43,470 nucleotides of DNA from Thiogranum sp. (GCA_030148915.1 JASBSN010000078.1:1-43470), one strand, 5' to 3'. Numbered from the stretch's first letter, positions 28,260 through 36,190 are shown. A program made the numbers and translations. The notes: generated by a model not told the origin, from the letters alone.

Positions 28260-28283
28260 TATTTGACTGTTTTAGTCAGGAAT
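28259..28283. promoter_or_regulatory. IscR type 1-like inverted repeat over the queD ribosome-binding site
   Basis: The centre reads GACTGTTTTAGTC, which fits the IscR type 1 core GACTRwwwYAGTC exactly. With flanks it matches about 23 of the 25 consensus positions (remembered consensus of E. coli IscR). It ends 4 nt before the queD GTG and covers the AGGA ribosome-binding site (28278-28281), so bound protein or an RNA hairpin (TGACT/AGTCA) could block queD-folE2 expression. Confidence 0.45.
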
Positions 28284-28287
28284 TATT

Positions 28288-28674
28288 GTGGCCGCACGCT
28301 ATAACTTGAAGATTCTGGCGGATTTCGCCTCGGCGCACACCTTGCGGGACTACCCGGGTGCCTGTGCGCGCATGCACGGACATAACTGGAAGGTGGAGAC
28401 CGAGGTGATCGCCACACAACTGGACGCCGCGGGCATGGGGGTGGATTTCAAGGTCATCAAGCAGGCCACGCGGGCGATCGCCGAGCGGCTCGATCACCGT
28501 TATCTGAATGACCTGGAACCCTTTACCGAGATCAACCCGACGGCGGAGAACATCGCCGCCTATTTTTATCGCGAACTCTCGGCGCAGCTGAACAACGAAC
28601 ACATCAGCGTGCACGCGGTCACACTCTGGGAGACTGAACGCGCCTGTGTGCGTTATGTTGAGGACGAGTTATGA
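28288..28674 (+). CDS. queD: 6-Carboxy-5,6,7,8-tetrahydropterin synthase
   Basis: QueD converts dihydroneopterin triphosphate to 6-carboxytetrahydropterin, the second step from GTP to preQ0 and queuosine (family knowledge). The 128-residue length fits. The catalytic Cys and zinc His are in [12 protein letters not shown]; other family landmarks are FASAHTL (first zinc His), [15 protein letters not shown] and [11 protein letters not shown]. The start is a GTG at 28288 with AGGA 6 nt upstream. It overlaps folE2 by 4 nt (ATGA). Grouping with folE2 puts the first two queuosine steps in one unit. Confidence 0.94.
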   Translation: MAARYNLKILADFASAHTLRDYPGACARMHGHNWKVETEVIATQLDAAGMGVDFKVIKQATRAIAERLDHRYLNDLEPFTEINPTAENIAAYFYRELSAQLNNEHISVHAVTLWETERACVRYVEDEL

Positions 28675-29510
28675 GCAAGCAGAGCGCCACCACCGCCAGC
28701 GCGGTAAGCCCCGGCATCGCCGATGTACAGGGCAGTGCCGACACCCGTCGCATCGCTATCGACAAAGTCGGGATCAAGGACATCCGTCATCCGGTGCGCG
28801 TCAAAGACCGCGCCGAAGGCGAACAGCACACCATCGCCACCTTCAATATGTACGTGAACCTGCCGCATAATTTCAAAGGCACGCACATGTCGCGGTTTGT
28901 CGAGATCCTCAACCTGCACGAACGCGAAATCAGCGTCGAATCGTTCAAGGAAATGCTGGGCGAGATGACCGAGCGCCTGGAGGCCGAAGCCGGCCACATC
29001 GAAATGAGCTTTCCCTATTTCGTCAACAAAACCGCGCCGGTATCCGGCGTACAGAGCCTGTTGGACTATGAAGTTTCGTTCATCGGCGAAGTGCGCGAGG
29101 GTAAGCCGCAGATGCAGATCAAGATCATTGTCCCGGTCACCAGTCTGTGCCCCTGCTCGAAAAAAATCTCCGCGCGCGGCGCGCACAATCAGCGCTCGCA
29201 CGTGACCTTGACCGCCACCACCTGCGGCTTCATCTGGATCGAGGAGTTGATTGAACTGGTCGAGTCGCAGGCCTCCAGTGAGCTCTACGGTCTGCTCAAG
29301 CGCCCGGATGAGAAATACGTTACCGAAAGAGCTTACGACAATCCCAAATTCGTCGAGGACATGGTGCGCGACATTGCCGCCTCGCTGAACGCCGACGAGC
29401 GTATCAGCGCCTATGTGGTGGAGTCGGAAAACTTTGAATCCATCCACAATCATTCGGCCTATGCGCTGATCCAGCGCGATAAGCGAACTGATCCGGTAGT
29501 GACGGGTTAG
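28671..29510 (+). CDS. folE2: GTP cyclohydrolase FolE2 (type IB)
   Basis: FolE2 (GCYH-IB) converts GTP to dihydroneopterin triphosphate for folate and queuosine synthesis and does not depend strictly on zinc, unlike FolE (family knowledge). The 279-residue protein shows [12 protein letters not shown], the [10 protein letters not shown] block, and the metal/catalytic cysteine segment [20 protein letters not shown]. The ATG at 28671 overlaps the queD stop, so they are translationally coupled. FolE2 is often under Zur control, but I see no Zur-like site here; the unit seems to run on from dxs or start at the inverted repeat at 28259. A hairpin pair follows in the convergent gap. Confidence 0.95.
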   Translation: MSKQSATTASAVSPGIADVQGSADTRRIAIDKVGIKDIRHPVRVKDRAEGEQHTIATFNMYVNLPHNFKGTHMSRFVEILNLHEREISVESFKEMLGEMTERLEAEAGHIEMSFPYFVNKTAPVSGVQSLLDYEVSFIGEVREGKPQMQIKIIVPVTSLCPCSKKISARGAHNQRSHVTLTATTCGFIWIEELIELVESQASSELYGLLKRPDEKYVTERAYDNPKFVEDMVRDIAASLNADERISAYVVESENFESIHNHSAYALIQRDKRTDPVVTG

Positions 29511-29556
29511 TAGGCTGAGTGGTTATTCGATAGAGTCTGCCTCCCGCTGCCACCAG

Positions 29557-29649
29557 GCTCCGGGCTCCGGCCGGGCAGTCCCTCGAGGGTGCATGTGCCG
29601 CTCGCGGCGCCCTAAGCCCGCGAGGGACTGCCCGGCCGGAGCCCGGAGC
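29557..29649. repeat. Long hairpin 1 with conserved central element
   Basis: Two perfectly complementary 29-nt arms (29557-29585 and 29621-29649) enclose a 35-nt centre. Each arm contains a doubled GCTCCGG unit (as read on the left arm). The centre contains the 31-nt element at 29588-29618, which begins GGTGCATGTGCCG and ends CCCTAAGCC and can itself fold (GCCG-CTCG-CGGC). The same element occurs in hairpin 2. It starts 47 nt after folE2 and could also end transcription from both sides of this convergent gap, although there is no T-tract. Confidence 0.9.
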
Positions 29650-29698
29650 TGAACACCCGGAAGTATAAGAGATCGGATAAAATCTGCATCCGCGGTGC

Positions 29699-29787
29699 AA
29701 GCGGGTTTCGCCCGGTGCAAGGTTTTTGGTGCATGTGCCGCTCGCGGCACCCTAAGCCAAAAACCTTGCGCCGGGCGAAACCCGCTT
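29699..29787. repeat. Long hairpin 2: same centre, different stem
   Basis: Arms of 31 nt (29699-29729 and 29757-29787) pair with one mismatch, which would be a G-U pair in RNA. The 31-nt element at 29728-29758 differs from that of hairpin 1 by one base (A for G), yet the arms (starting AAGCGGGTTTCGCCCGG) are unrelated to the hairpin 1 arms. The rest of the gap (29511-29556, 29650-29698, 29788-29899) holds no gene that I can support. Confidence 0.9.
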
Positions 29788-29899
29788 TGAGTGATGGGCG
29801 CCTACGAGTTTGGTCATTCCGTCCCGGACTCATCGTCCAGCGCGGACAGCTGCGGAGCCGGACCGAAGCTGACGTGTCCTTGGGCAGCCCGCGCCTTTG

Positions 29900-30802
29900 T
29901 CAGCAACACTGGCTTCTGTCCAGCCGGCAGTCGCACGCTTCATCCTGGTTTTCCAACTGTACTGTCGCGTGCTCAATGTCGAAACGCTCGTGCAGTTGGT
30001 GCTGCAAATCGCTCAGAAACACGTTGTCCAACGCCCTGTCGCTGACGACCAGATGCACGGTAAGCGCGCTCTCCGTGGTGCTCAGTGCCCAGATATGCAA
30101 ATCGTGAATGCGGCTGACATTGTCCAGGCCGAGCAGATAGTCGCGCACCGCGCCGATATCGATGTCTTCCGGCACCGCATCCATAGCGAGGTTGACCGAA
30201 TCGCGCAACAGGCTCCAGGTACCGAAAAGAATCACCACAACGATCGCCAGACTGATCACCGGATCAATCCACAACCAGCCCTTGAACAGGATGAGAACAC
30301 CGGCGATCACCACCCCGAGCGACACGCCGGCGTCCGCCGCCATGTGCAAAAAGGCGCTGCGCAGGTTCAGGTCGTGCTTCTGACCGGAGACAAAGAGCAG
30401 CGCCGTGGCGGTGTTGATGACCACACCGATGGCCGCCACCACGATCACCGTCATGCCCTCTACCGGGCGCGGATCGAGGAAGCGCCCCAGCGCTTCCCAG
30501 GCGATGCCGCCAAGGGCCACCAGCAACAGCACGGCGCCGATGAGCGAGGCCATGATGGTGGCCTTGCGGAAACCATAGGTGCGTTTTTCGGTCGCCGCCC
30601 GGGTGGCCAAAATGCTCGCGCCCCAGGCGAGCAGCAGACTGACGACGTCGCTGAGGTTGTGCCCGGCGTCGGCGATCAGCGCCAGGGATTGGGCGACGAG
30701 GCCGTAACCGGCCTCGATCAGCACGAAAACGATATTCAGCGCCACGCCGATGGCAAAGGCCCGATTGTAATTACCGGCGCTGTGGCTGTGGTCGTGTGCC
30801 AT
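29900..30802 (-). CDS. Cation diffusion facilitator (ZitB/CzcD-like zinc exporter)
   Basis: A 300-residue inner-membrane exporter of the CDF family that swaps Zn2+ (or a related ion) for protons. It has a His-containing N-terminus (MAHDHSHSAGNYNRAF), six membrane segments, and the transport-site motifs in ALIADAGHNLSD (segment II, HxxxD) and HMAADAGVSLG (segment V, HxxxD type), which match the zinc HD-HD arrangement of ZitB/CzcD (family knowledge). The C-terminal cytoplasmic domain contains VSRIHDLHIWAL. It ends in an unusual Cys-rich tail (CDCRLDRSQCC) that could bind metal. It follows bcp by 9 nt on the same strand, so peroxide defence and metal export look cotranscribed. Confidence 0.92.
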   Translation of the reverse strand: MAHDHSHSAGNYNRAFAIGVALNIVFVLIEAGYGLVAQSLALIADAGHNLSDVVSLLLAWGASILATRAATEKRTYGFRKATIMASLIGAVLLLVALGGIAWEALGRFLDPRPVEGMTVIVVAAIGVVINTATALLFVSGQKHDLNLRSAFLHMAADAGVSLGVVIAGVLILFKGWLWIDPVISLAIVVVILFGTWSLLRDSVNLAMDAVPEDIDIGAVRDYLLGLDNVSRIHDLHIWALSTTESALTVHLVVSDRALDNVFLSDLQHQLHERFDIEHATVQLENQDEACDCRLDRSQCC

Positions 30803-30811
30803 ATCCGCGAC

Positions 30812-31276
30812 TTAGGACCCAGCCACCCGATCGAGCATGGCTTGGGCATGGCCTTCGGCACTCACGCCGTAATGCGCCTCCTTCACCAAACCGTCTTCGT
30901 CGATGAGAAAGGTGGAGCGCACAATGCCCATTTTTTTCTCCCCGTTTTTTTCTTTTTCCTGCCAGACCCCGTAAGCCTCGCACAGCTCACCGCCGGTATC
31001 GGCGAGCAAATCGACCTTGAGCCCGTATTTATCGACAAAGGCGCGGTGACTGGCGCAGGAATCCTTGCTCACACCGAGCACCACGGTGTCGTGGCGCGCA
31101 AATTCGCTCGCCAGGGCGGTGAACTCATTGGCTTCAATGGTGCAGCCGGGCGTATCGTCCTTGGGATAAAAATACACGATCACTTTTTTCGCACCGCGGT
31201 AATCGGTGAGGCTGACGCTGACCCCATCCTGGTTCGGCGCGCTGAAATCCGGCGCCGGTTGATTTTTTTCTAGCAT
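30812..31276 (-). CDS. bcp: Thioredoxin-dependent peroxiredoxin Bcp (PrxQ)
   Basis: A 154-residue peroxiredoxin of the Bcp/PrxQ group that reduces hydrogen and organic peroxides in the cytoplasm (family knowledge). The peroxidatic Cys45 is in YPKDDTPGCTIEANEF. The resolving Cys found five residues later in E. coli Bcp (position 50) is Asn here; another Cys lies at 74 (SKDSCASHRAF). It may therefore be a one-Cys form or use an alternative partner (inference). The ATG at 31276 fits the family. It heads a two-gene unit with the CDF exporter. Confidence 0.93.
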   Translation of the reverse strand: MLEKNQPAPDFSAPNQDGVSVSLTDYRGAKKVIVYFYPKDDTPGCTIEANEFTALASEFARHDTVVLGVSKDSCASHRAFVDKYGLKVDLLADTGGELCEAYGVWQEKEKNGEKKMGIVRSTFLIDEDGLVKEAHYGVSAEGHAQAMLDRVAGS

Positions 31277-31384
31277 CTGCGGATCCTATTGCGAGCGGTT
31301 AAGGCTCTTATTGTATGCGTGCCCTGGCGCCGGACAAGCTATTCCCTGCTATCGCTCCGGTCTTCCCGCCGGGACGGGGCGCCA

Positions 31385-31405
31385 TGTCATTCCGTTTTCA
31401 TGACA
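31385..31405. promoter_or_regulatory. Inverted repeat in the bcp/gpmI divergent region
   Basis: TGTCAT-TCCGTTTTC-ATGACA has perfect 6-bp arms spaced by 9 nt, in the 215-nt region between the divergent bcp and gpmI genes. A direct repeat GGTAACC-CC-GGTAACC follows at 31415-31430. No regulator is assigned. Confidence 0.3.
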
Positions 31406-31491
31406 GTATGCTATGGTAACCCCGGTAACCGCTGTGTAGACCGGTCACTCGACGAACCGGCCGCAGCGAGCGTTGCTCCCGGGGAAATCAA

Positions 31492-33009
31492 TTGAAACCA
31501 AAATCCGTACTGCTGGCGATTTTCGACGGCTTTGGCCTCAACCCGAGCCGCGCCCATAACGCCTGGGCGCTGGCGCGCACGCCGCACCTGGACCACTATT
31601 TCGCGTCCTATCCACATAGCGTTCTGCAGGCCTCGGGGCGCGCCGTCGGCCTGCCCGACGGGCAATTCGGCAATTCCGAAGTCGGTCACCTGACGCTCGG
31701 TTCGGGCCGCGTGCTGGAACAGGAACTGGTGCGTATAGCCAATGAGATTTACGGCGGCACCTTCGAACAACTTCCCGCCTGGCGGGAGTTGCTCACCGAG
31801 GCCCATACCCTGCACCTGGTCGGCCTGATCTCCGACGGCGGCGTTCACGCCCACATTGAACACCTGCTTGGGGTGCTGAAGCTGCTGCGCCACACCGACA
31901 TCGAACCGGTCATACACATGATCACCGACGGGCGCGATACCGCGCCGCGGGCCGCGCTGGGCTACCTTGAAGAGGTCGAGGCCGCGCTTACCAGCCTGGG
32001 GCGCGGACGTATTGCCACGGTCTGCGGGCGCTACAGCGCCATGGATCGGGCCCGACACTGGGACCGCACCGAGCGGGCCTGGCGGGCCATGGTGCTGGGA
32101 CAGGGTTTTAGCGCGGCGAGCGCGCGCGAAGCTATCGAAGCGGCTTATGCGCGCGGCGAAGGCGACGAGTTCATTCAGCCCACGGTGATTGTCGGTCACG
32201 AAGGTATCCCGGCGCAACAGCCGGTGCTGTTTTTTAACTTTCGCAGCGACCGTGTGCGGCAACTGTGCGCCGCTTTCGGGCTGCCTGATTTCGATGCCTT
32301 CGGGCGCGACGGTAACGTGGTGCAGAAGCTGATCTGTATGACCGAATACGACGCCACCTATCCTTTCCCGGTGCTCTACCCGGCCGACCAGCCGCGCCAG
32401 GTGCTGGCCGAAGTCATCAGCGACGCCGGTCTGACCCAGTTGCACTGCAGCGAGACGGAGAAATTCGCCCACGTTACTTATTTTTTTAACGGCGGTCGTG
32501 AACCGCCCTTCCCCGGCGAGCAACGGATTATCGTCCCGTCGCCCGAAGTGGCCACCTACGATATGCAGCCGGAGATGAGTGCGTCGGGGATCGCCGATAC
32601 GCTGATCGGGGCGATCGAGGCCGGCGAACATGATTTCATTGTCACCAACTTCGCCAATGCCGATATGGTCGGGCACACCGCCAGGCGCGAAGCAATGATC
32701 CGCGCGGTGGAAACGCTGGATCTGGAAAGTCACCGTGTATTCCGCGTAGCCCTGGAGCGCGGCTGGCGCATCCTGCTCACCGCCGACCACGGCAACTGCG
32801 ACGAAATGATCAACCCCAACACCGGCGAGCCGCACACCCAGCACACCGAGTATCCGGTGCCCTTTCTGATCATGAACGAAGGACCGGTGCGGCTCAGCAC
32901 CGGCCGCGGGCTTGCCGATATCGCCCCCACCGTGCTGGAGTTGCTCGGCATTCCGCAACCGCCGGTGATGACCGGGCGCAGCCTGATTCTGAAAAAAGGC
33001 CTACGATGA
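31492..33009 (+). CDS. gpmI: 2,3-Bisphosphoglycerate-independent phosphoglycerate mutase
   Basis: GpmI interconverts 3- and 2-phosphoglycerate in glycolysis with two Mn2+ ions and a phosphoserine intermediate (family knowledge). The first metal site is LLAIFDGFGL, and the catalytic Ser is in GNSEVGHLTLGSGR. DGRDTAPR and FNFRSDRVRQL bind substrate, and TADHGNCDEM and HTQHTEYPVPF hold the C-terminal metal ligands. The 505-residue length fits. The start is a TTG at 31492 with GGGGAAA 5 nt upstream; no ATG in the right place exists. It leads a unit with the PfkB-family kinase 13 nt downstream. Confidence 0.95.
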   Translation: MKPKSVLLAIFDGFGLNPSRAHNAWALARTPHLDHYFASYPHSVLQASGRAVGLPDGQFGNSEVGHLTLGSGRVLEQELVRIANEIYGGTFEQLPAWRELLTEAHTLHLVGLISDGGVHAHIEHLLGVLKLLRHTDIEPVIHMITDGRDTAPRAALGYLEEVEAALTSLGRGRIATVCGRYSAMDRARHWDRTERAWRAMVLGQGFSAASAREAIEAAYARGEGDEFIQPTVIVGHEGIPAQQPVLFFNFRSDRVRQLCAAFGLPDFDAFGRDGNVVQKLICMTEYDATYPFPVLYPADQPRQVLAEVISDAGLTQLHCSETEKFAHVTYFFNGGREPPFPGEQRIIVPSPEVATYDMQPEMSASGIADTLIGAIEAGEHDFIVTNFANADMVGHTARREAMIRAVETLDLESHRVFRVALERGWRILLTADHGNCDEMINPNTGEPHTQHTEYPVPFLIMNEGPVRLSTGRGLADIAPTVLELLGIPQPPVMTGRSLILKKGLR

Positions 33010-33022
33010 CACGGAGACTCTT

Positions 33023-33976
33023 ATGACAGAACGCCCCGTCGACGTATCGGTATTGGCGCTGAACCCCTCGGTGGATATCAGCTACGAAATCCCGCAGCTG
33101 CTGGAATATCAGAAAGTACCGGCCAGACAGACCTGGTATCACCCGGGCGGCAACGGTATCAATGTCGCCCGTGCGCTCACTGAGCTGAGCGTACCTGTGC
33201 ACTGCTGTAGTGTCATCGGTGGTGAAAGCGGCGACCTGCTGCTACGGCTGCTGGGCGATACGCTGCGCGATCGCCATACCTGGTTCCGTGTCAGCGGTGA
33301 AACGAGGCTGAACACCACCATTTTGCAGAACAGTCCGCCGGGGCAGTACGAAATTACCAGCGTCGGCCCGCACGTTGCCGCCGAGGTGCTCGATGAGGCT
33401 ACCCAGTGCTTTCTGCGCACAGTAGGCGACGGCCTCGGCGTGCTGAGCGGCCGGCTACCTCCCGGCGTGCCGGACGGCACTTACGGCGAGTTGGCGGCAC
33501 GGATCAGGTCGCAGGGCGGCAAAGCGGTCATTGATGCTCACGGCGAAGCCCTTGAGCAGGCTCTGCAGGCCCAGCCGTATCTGGTGCGGTTGAACCGCTA
33601 CGTCCTCGAGCTGACCCTCAACCGGTTATTGGAAAGCAACGAACAGGTTGCTGAGGCCGGGCGCGCACTGCGCCAACGCGGCATCGACTACCTGTGCATT
33701 TCGCTGGGCCAGGACGGCGCTATTCTTATCGATGGCGACAACAGTTATCACTGCGAAGCGCCGAAGGTGCACAAGCAATCGACCGTCGGCTGTGGCGACG
33801 CCCTGGTAGCCGGGCTGCTGGCCGCCGCGCAGAGAGGTGAGAGTGCCGAAGCCATGCTGCGCTTTGGGGTGATCTGCGGCAGCGCCACCGCCTCGCACCC
33901 GGGCACAGAATTATTCGCCCGTGGCGAACTGGACATGGAACCCGGCGAATCCGAAGTCTCGCGGCTGGATATTTGA
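33023..33976 (+). CDS. PfkB-family hexose-phosphate kinase (1-phosphofructokinase type)
   Basis: A 317-residue ribokinase-fold sugar kinase of the 1-phosphofructokinase/PfkB/LacC branch. VLALNPSVDISYEI is the N-terminal strand of that branch (LNPxxD), YHPGGNGINVARAL is signature 1, and STVGCGDALVAGL is signature 2 with the catalytic Asp (GCGD; the usual GAGD has Ala). It phosphorylates fructose 1-phosphate, fructose 6-phosphate or tagatose 6-phosphate; the exact substrate cannot be read by eye. The ATG at 33023 is 13 nt after gpmI. With the GH100 invertase 0.8 kb away, a role in sucrose-derived fructose use is plausible (inference). Confidence 0.85.
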   Translation: MTERPVDVSVLALNPSVDISYEIPQLLEYQKVPARQTWYHPGGNGINVARALTELSVPVHCCSVIGGESGDLLLRLLGDTLRDRHTWFRVSGETRLNTTILQNSPPGQYEITSVGPHVAAEVLDEATQCFLRTVGDGLGVLSGRLPPGVPDGTYGELAARIRSQGGKAVIDAHGEALEQALQAQPYLVRLNRYVLELTLNRLLESNEQVAEAGRALRQRGIDYLCISLGQDGAILIDGDNSYHCEAPKVHKQSTVGCGDALVAGLLAAAQRGESAEAMLRFGVICGSATASHPGTELFARGELDMEPGESEVSRLDI

Positions 33977-33980
33977 AGCG

Positions 33981-34646
33981 CTAGGCGCGCTTGAGCGCCA
34001 GCGTCACTCCGTCAGCCACCGGCAGCAGGCTTAGGTGCACGCGATCATCGGTGTGCAGCGCGCGGTTGAACGCCCTGATGGCGCGCGTCTCGGCATCCTG
34101 GCAGGAGGGGTCGATAACGCTGCCCGACCACAAGGTGTTGTCGATGGCGATCAATCCACCGGGGCGCAGCAGCGCCAGCGCCCGCTCGTAGTAAACTAAA
34201 TAGTTTTCCTTGTCGGCATCAATGAAGGCGAAGTCAAAACGGCCGGCTTCATCGCTCTGCAGCAGACTGTCGAGTGTTTCCAGTGCCGGCGCGATACGCA
34301 GATCAATACGCTCGGCAACCCCCGCCTGGCGCCAGTAGCGCTGCGCCACCGCCGTCCAGCTCTCGCTGATGTCGCACGCCACCAGCCGCCCGTCGCCCGG
34401 CAGCGCGCGCGCCACGCACAGTGAACTGTAACCGGTGTATACGCCGACCTCCAGGGCGCGGCGCGCGCCCATCAGTTGCGCCAGCAGGGCCAGCAACTGG
34501 CCTTGCTCCGGGGCGACCTGCATGCGGGACATGGCATCGGTGGCCGTCTCGCGGCGCAATTGCCGCAACAGCTCATCTTCGCGCAACGACACCGAGAGGA
34601 GATAGTCGTACAGGTCATCGGGCAGGGTGAATGTTTTATTGGACAT
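33981..34646 (-). CDS. Class I SAM-dependent O-methyltransferase (caffeoyl-CoA OMT-like)
   Basis: A 221-residue Rossmann-fold methyltransferase of the COG4122/caffeoyl-CoA O-methyltransferase group. The SAM loop is ALEVGVYTGYSSLCVARAL; FDFAFIDADKENY has the metal-binding Asp; LLRPGGLIAIDNTLWSG follows. The substrate in bacteria is usually a catechol-type compound but is unknown here. The ATG at 34646 (MSNKTFTLPDDLYDYL) is preferred; another ATG at 34679 adds 11 residues. A TATACT -10 box at 34658-34653 is only 7 nt from the ATG, which would give a nearly leaderless transcript if used. Confidence 0.88.
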   Translation of the reverse strand: MSNKTFTLPDDLYDYLLSVSLREDELLRQLRRETATDAMSRMQVAPEQGQLLALLAQLMGARRALEVGVYTGYSSLCVARALPGDGRLVACDISESWTAVAQRYWRQAGVAERIDLRIAPALETLDSLLQSDEAGRFDFAFIDADKENYLVYYERALALLRPGGLIAIDNTLWSGSVIDPSCQDAETRAIRAFNRALHTDDRVHLSLLPVADGVTLALKRA

Positions 34647-34768
34647 TGCGTTAGTATAGACCCCCTCGATTGGTAACATTCAGTGACTTGACTGCGGGAA
34701 CCCCGGCCGATCCGCCACGGTCTAATGAGGGCCGCGCGCGGCAGCTCGCAGATAACACAACAAATAAC

Positions 34769-36190
34769 ATGCCACTATCCGACGACGAAGAGCAAGCCCT
34801 TGTAAACAGCGCCTATGATGTGCTGCGGCGCGCGACGCTGTCTTTCGAGGGACAGACCGTCGGCTATGCGGCAGCCGTGGGCGATGGCTGGCTGTCGGCC
34901 GACAATTACCGCCACTGTTTCGTGCGCGATTTTGTGCCCGCAGCGCTGGTGTGTTTAGCCGACGGGGATCTCTCCACGACAAAGGGTTTTCTTCGCACCG
35001 TGCTGTCGGTTATCAGTTCGGATTGCAGCATGGCCAGTCACCGCATACACAAAGGCATCGTTCCGGCCAGCTTTCATGTCGAGCAGCACGAGGACGGCGA
35101 GCGGCTGGCATCGGATTTTGGTGACCGCTCCATCGGGCGGGTGGCGCCGGTCGACGCGCTGTTGTGGTTTGTGATTCTGCTCGGCATTTATACCCGGGTC
35201 AGCGGCGACCGTACGATAGTGGAAGACGCGCGCTGCCGCGGACAGCTGGAGGCCATGCTACGGCTCTGCCTGGAGGGCTCTTTCGAAATCTTCCCGACCT
35301 TGCTGGTACCCGACGGCGCGTTCATGGTCGACCGTCGCATGGGCGTCTACGGCCACCCTCTGGAAGTCCAGGTACTGCTACTGCGCATGCTGCGCACGGT
35401 CACCGTACTGCTCGGCGACGATGCCGACGCCGGCGCCGACGCCGACGCCGACGAGGCGCTGATCGCCACCGCGCGTCATCGCATCGATGCGCTGCAGACC
35501 TACCTGGGCGCCGAATACTGGCTCGATGCCGAACGACTGAGTGAAATCTACCGCTCGGACACCGAGCAACTCGGGCGTGATGTATTCAATGCGCTGAATA
35601 TTCACCCCGACGGTATCCCGCCCTGGCTGATCGACTGGCTGCCAGGAGAGGGTGGCTATTTTGTCGGCAACCTCGGCCCGCAACGCATCGACTTTCGCTT
35701 TTTCAGCTATGGCAATCTGCTCGCGGTGCTGTTCGGTGCCGCTTCCGAGTCCCAGGCCTCGGCGCTCATGCAGCTGGTCGATCGGCGATGGGAGGATCTC
35801 ATGGGAGTTATGCCGATGAAGCTCTGCTTCCCCGCGCTGAAACACGGCGAGTGGCAACTTATCACCGGTGGCGATCCCAAGAACCGGCCTTGGTGTTACC
35901 ACAACGGCGGGCATTGGCCGATGCTGCTGTGGGCCTTCGTCGCCGCCGCACTGATCGGCGGACGGCGCGATCTGGCCGAGCGTGCGCTCGAGAGCGCGCA
36001 ACCCTCACTGGCGCACGCGCTCTGGCCGGAGTATTACGATGGGCGACGCGGACAGCTGATCGGCCGCTATGCCAACCTGGAGCAAACGTGGAGCGCAGCC
36101 GGTTATTTGTGGGCGAATAAACTCATGCGCGAACCCCGGCTGCTCGACATGTTCGACCTGCAAGCGCTTGAGAATGCCATGCAGCGGTAA
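34769..36190 (+). CDS. GH100 alkaline/neutral invertase
   Basis: A 473-residue cytoplasmic glycoside hydrolase of family GH100, the cyanobacterial/plant type of neutral invertase that splits sucrose into glucose and fructose (family knowledge). Recognisable blocks are YRHCFVRDFVPAALVCLADG (with the catalytic Asp region), FGDRSIGRVAPVDALLWFVI, RRMGVYGHPLEVQVL and KNRPWCYHNGGHWPMLLW. The frame is open to 34670, but the ATG at 34769 (MPLSDDEEQAL) starts at the family N-terminus. Residues coded by 35423-35452 are an Asp/Ala repeat absent from most homologues. There is no signal peptide, so internally made sucrose, for example as osmolyte, may be the substrate (inference). Confidence 0.88.
   Translation: MPLSDDEEQALVNSAYDVLRRATLSFEGQTVGYAAAVGDGWLSADNYRHCFVRDFVPAALVCLADGDLSTTKGFLRTVLSVISSDCSMASHRIHKGIVPASFHVEQHEDGERLASDFGDRSIGRVAPVDALLWFVILLGIYTRVSGDRTIVEDARCRGQLEAMLRLCLEGSFEIFPTLLVPDGAFMVDRRMGVYGHPLEVQVLLLRMLRTVTVLLGDDADAGADADADEALIATARHRIDALQTYLGAEYWLDAERLSEIYRSDTEQLGRDVFNALNIHPDGIPPWLIDWLPGEGGYFVGNLGPQRIDFRFFSYGNLLAVLFGAASESQASALMQLVDRRWEDLMGVMPMKLCFPALKHGEWQLITGGDPKNRPWCYHNGGHWPMLLWAFVAAALIGGRRDLAERALESAQPSLAHALWPEYYDGRRGQLIGRYANLEQTWSAAGYLWANKLMREPRLLDMFDLQALENAMQR
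35423..35452 (+). repeat. GCCGAC hexamer repeat inside the invertase gene
   Basis: Five hexamers (GCCGAC, with one GCCGGC) in frame encode an Ala-Asp run (ADAGADADAD). They lie between ordered segments (RTVTVLLGDD and EALIATARHRI), so they probably code for a surface loop of variable length. Slippage could change the length by two residues at a time. Confidence 0.8.

Noticed and set aside
28260-28287. PreQ1 riboswitch ahead of queD
   Set aside because: Only 28 nt separate dxs and queD, and the preQ1-I loop and A-rich tail are not present; an inverted repeat explains the bases better.
29557-29787. Integron attC sites
   Set aside because: The arms and centre lack the RYYYAAC/GTTRRRY core sites, and no cassette-like gene lies between the hairpins.
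29897-31273. Long plus-strand open frame (458 codons) opposite the CDF exporter and bcp
   Set aside because: It is antisense to two clearly recognisable genes, its translation shows no family, and it is typical of the shadow frames seen in high-GC DNA.
31411-32958. Minus-strand open frame (515 codons) opposite gpmI
   Set aside because: gpmI is certain on the plus strand with all catalytic motifs; the opposite frame has no recognisable domain.
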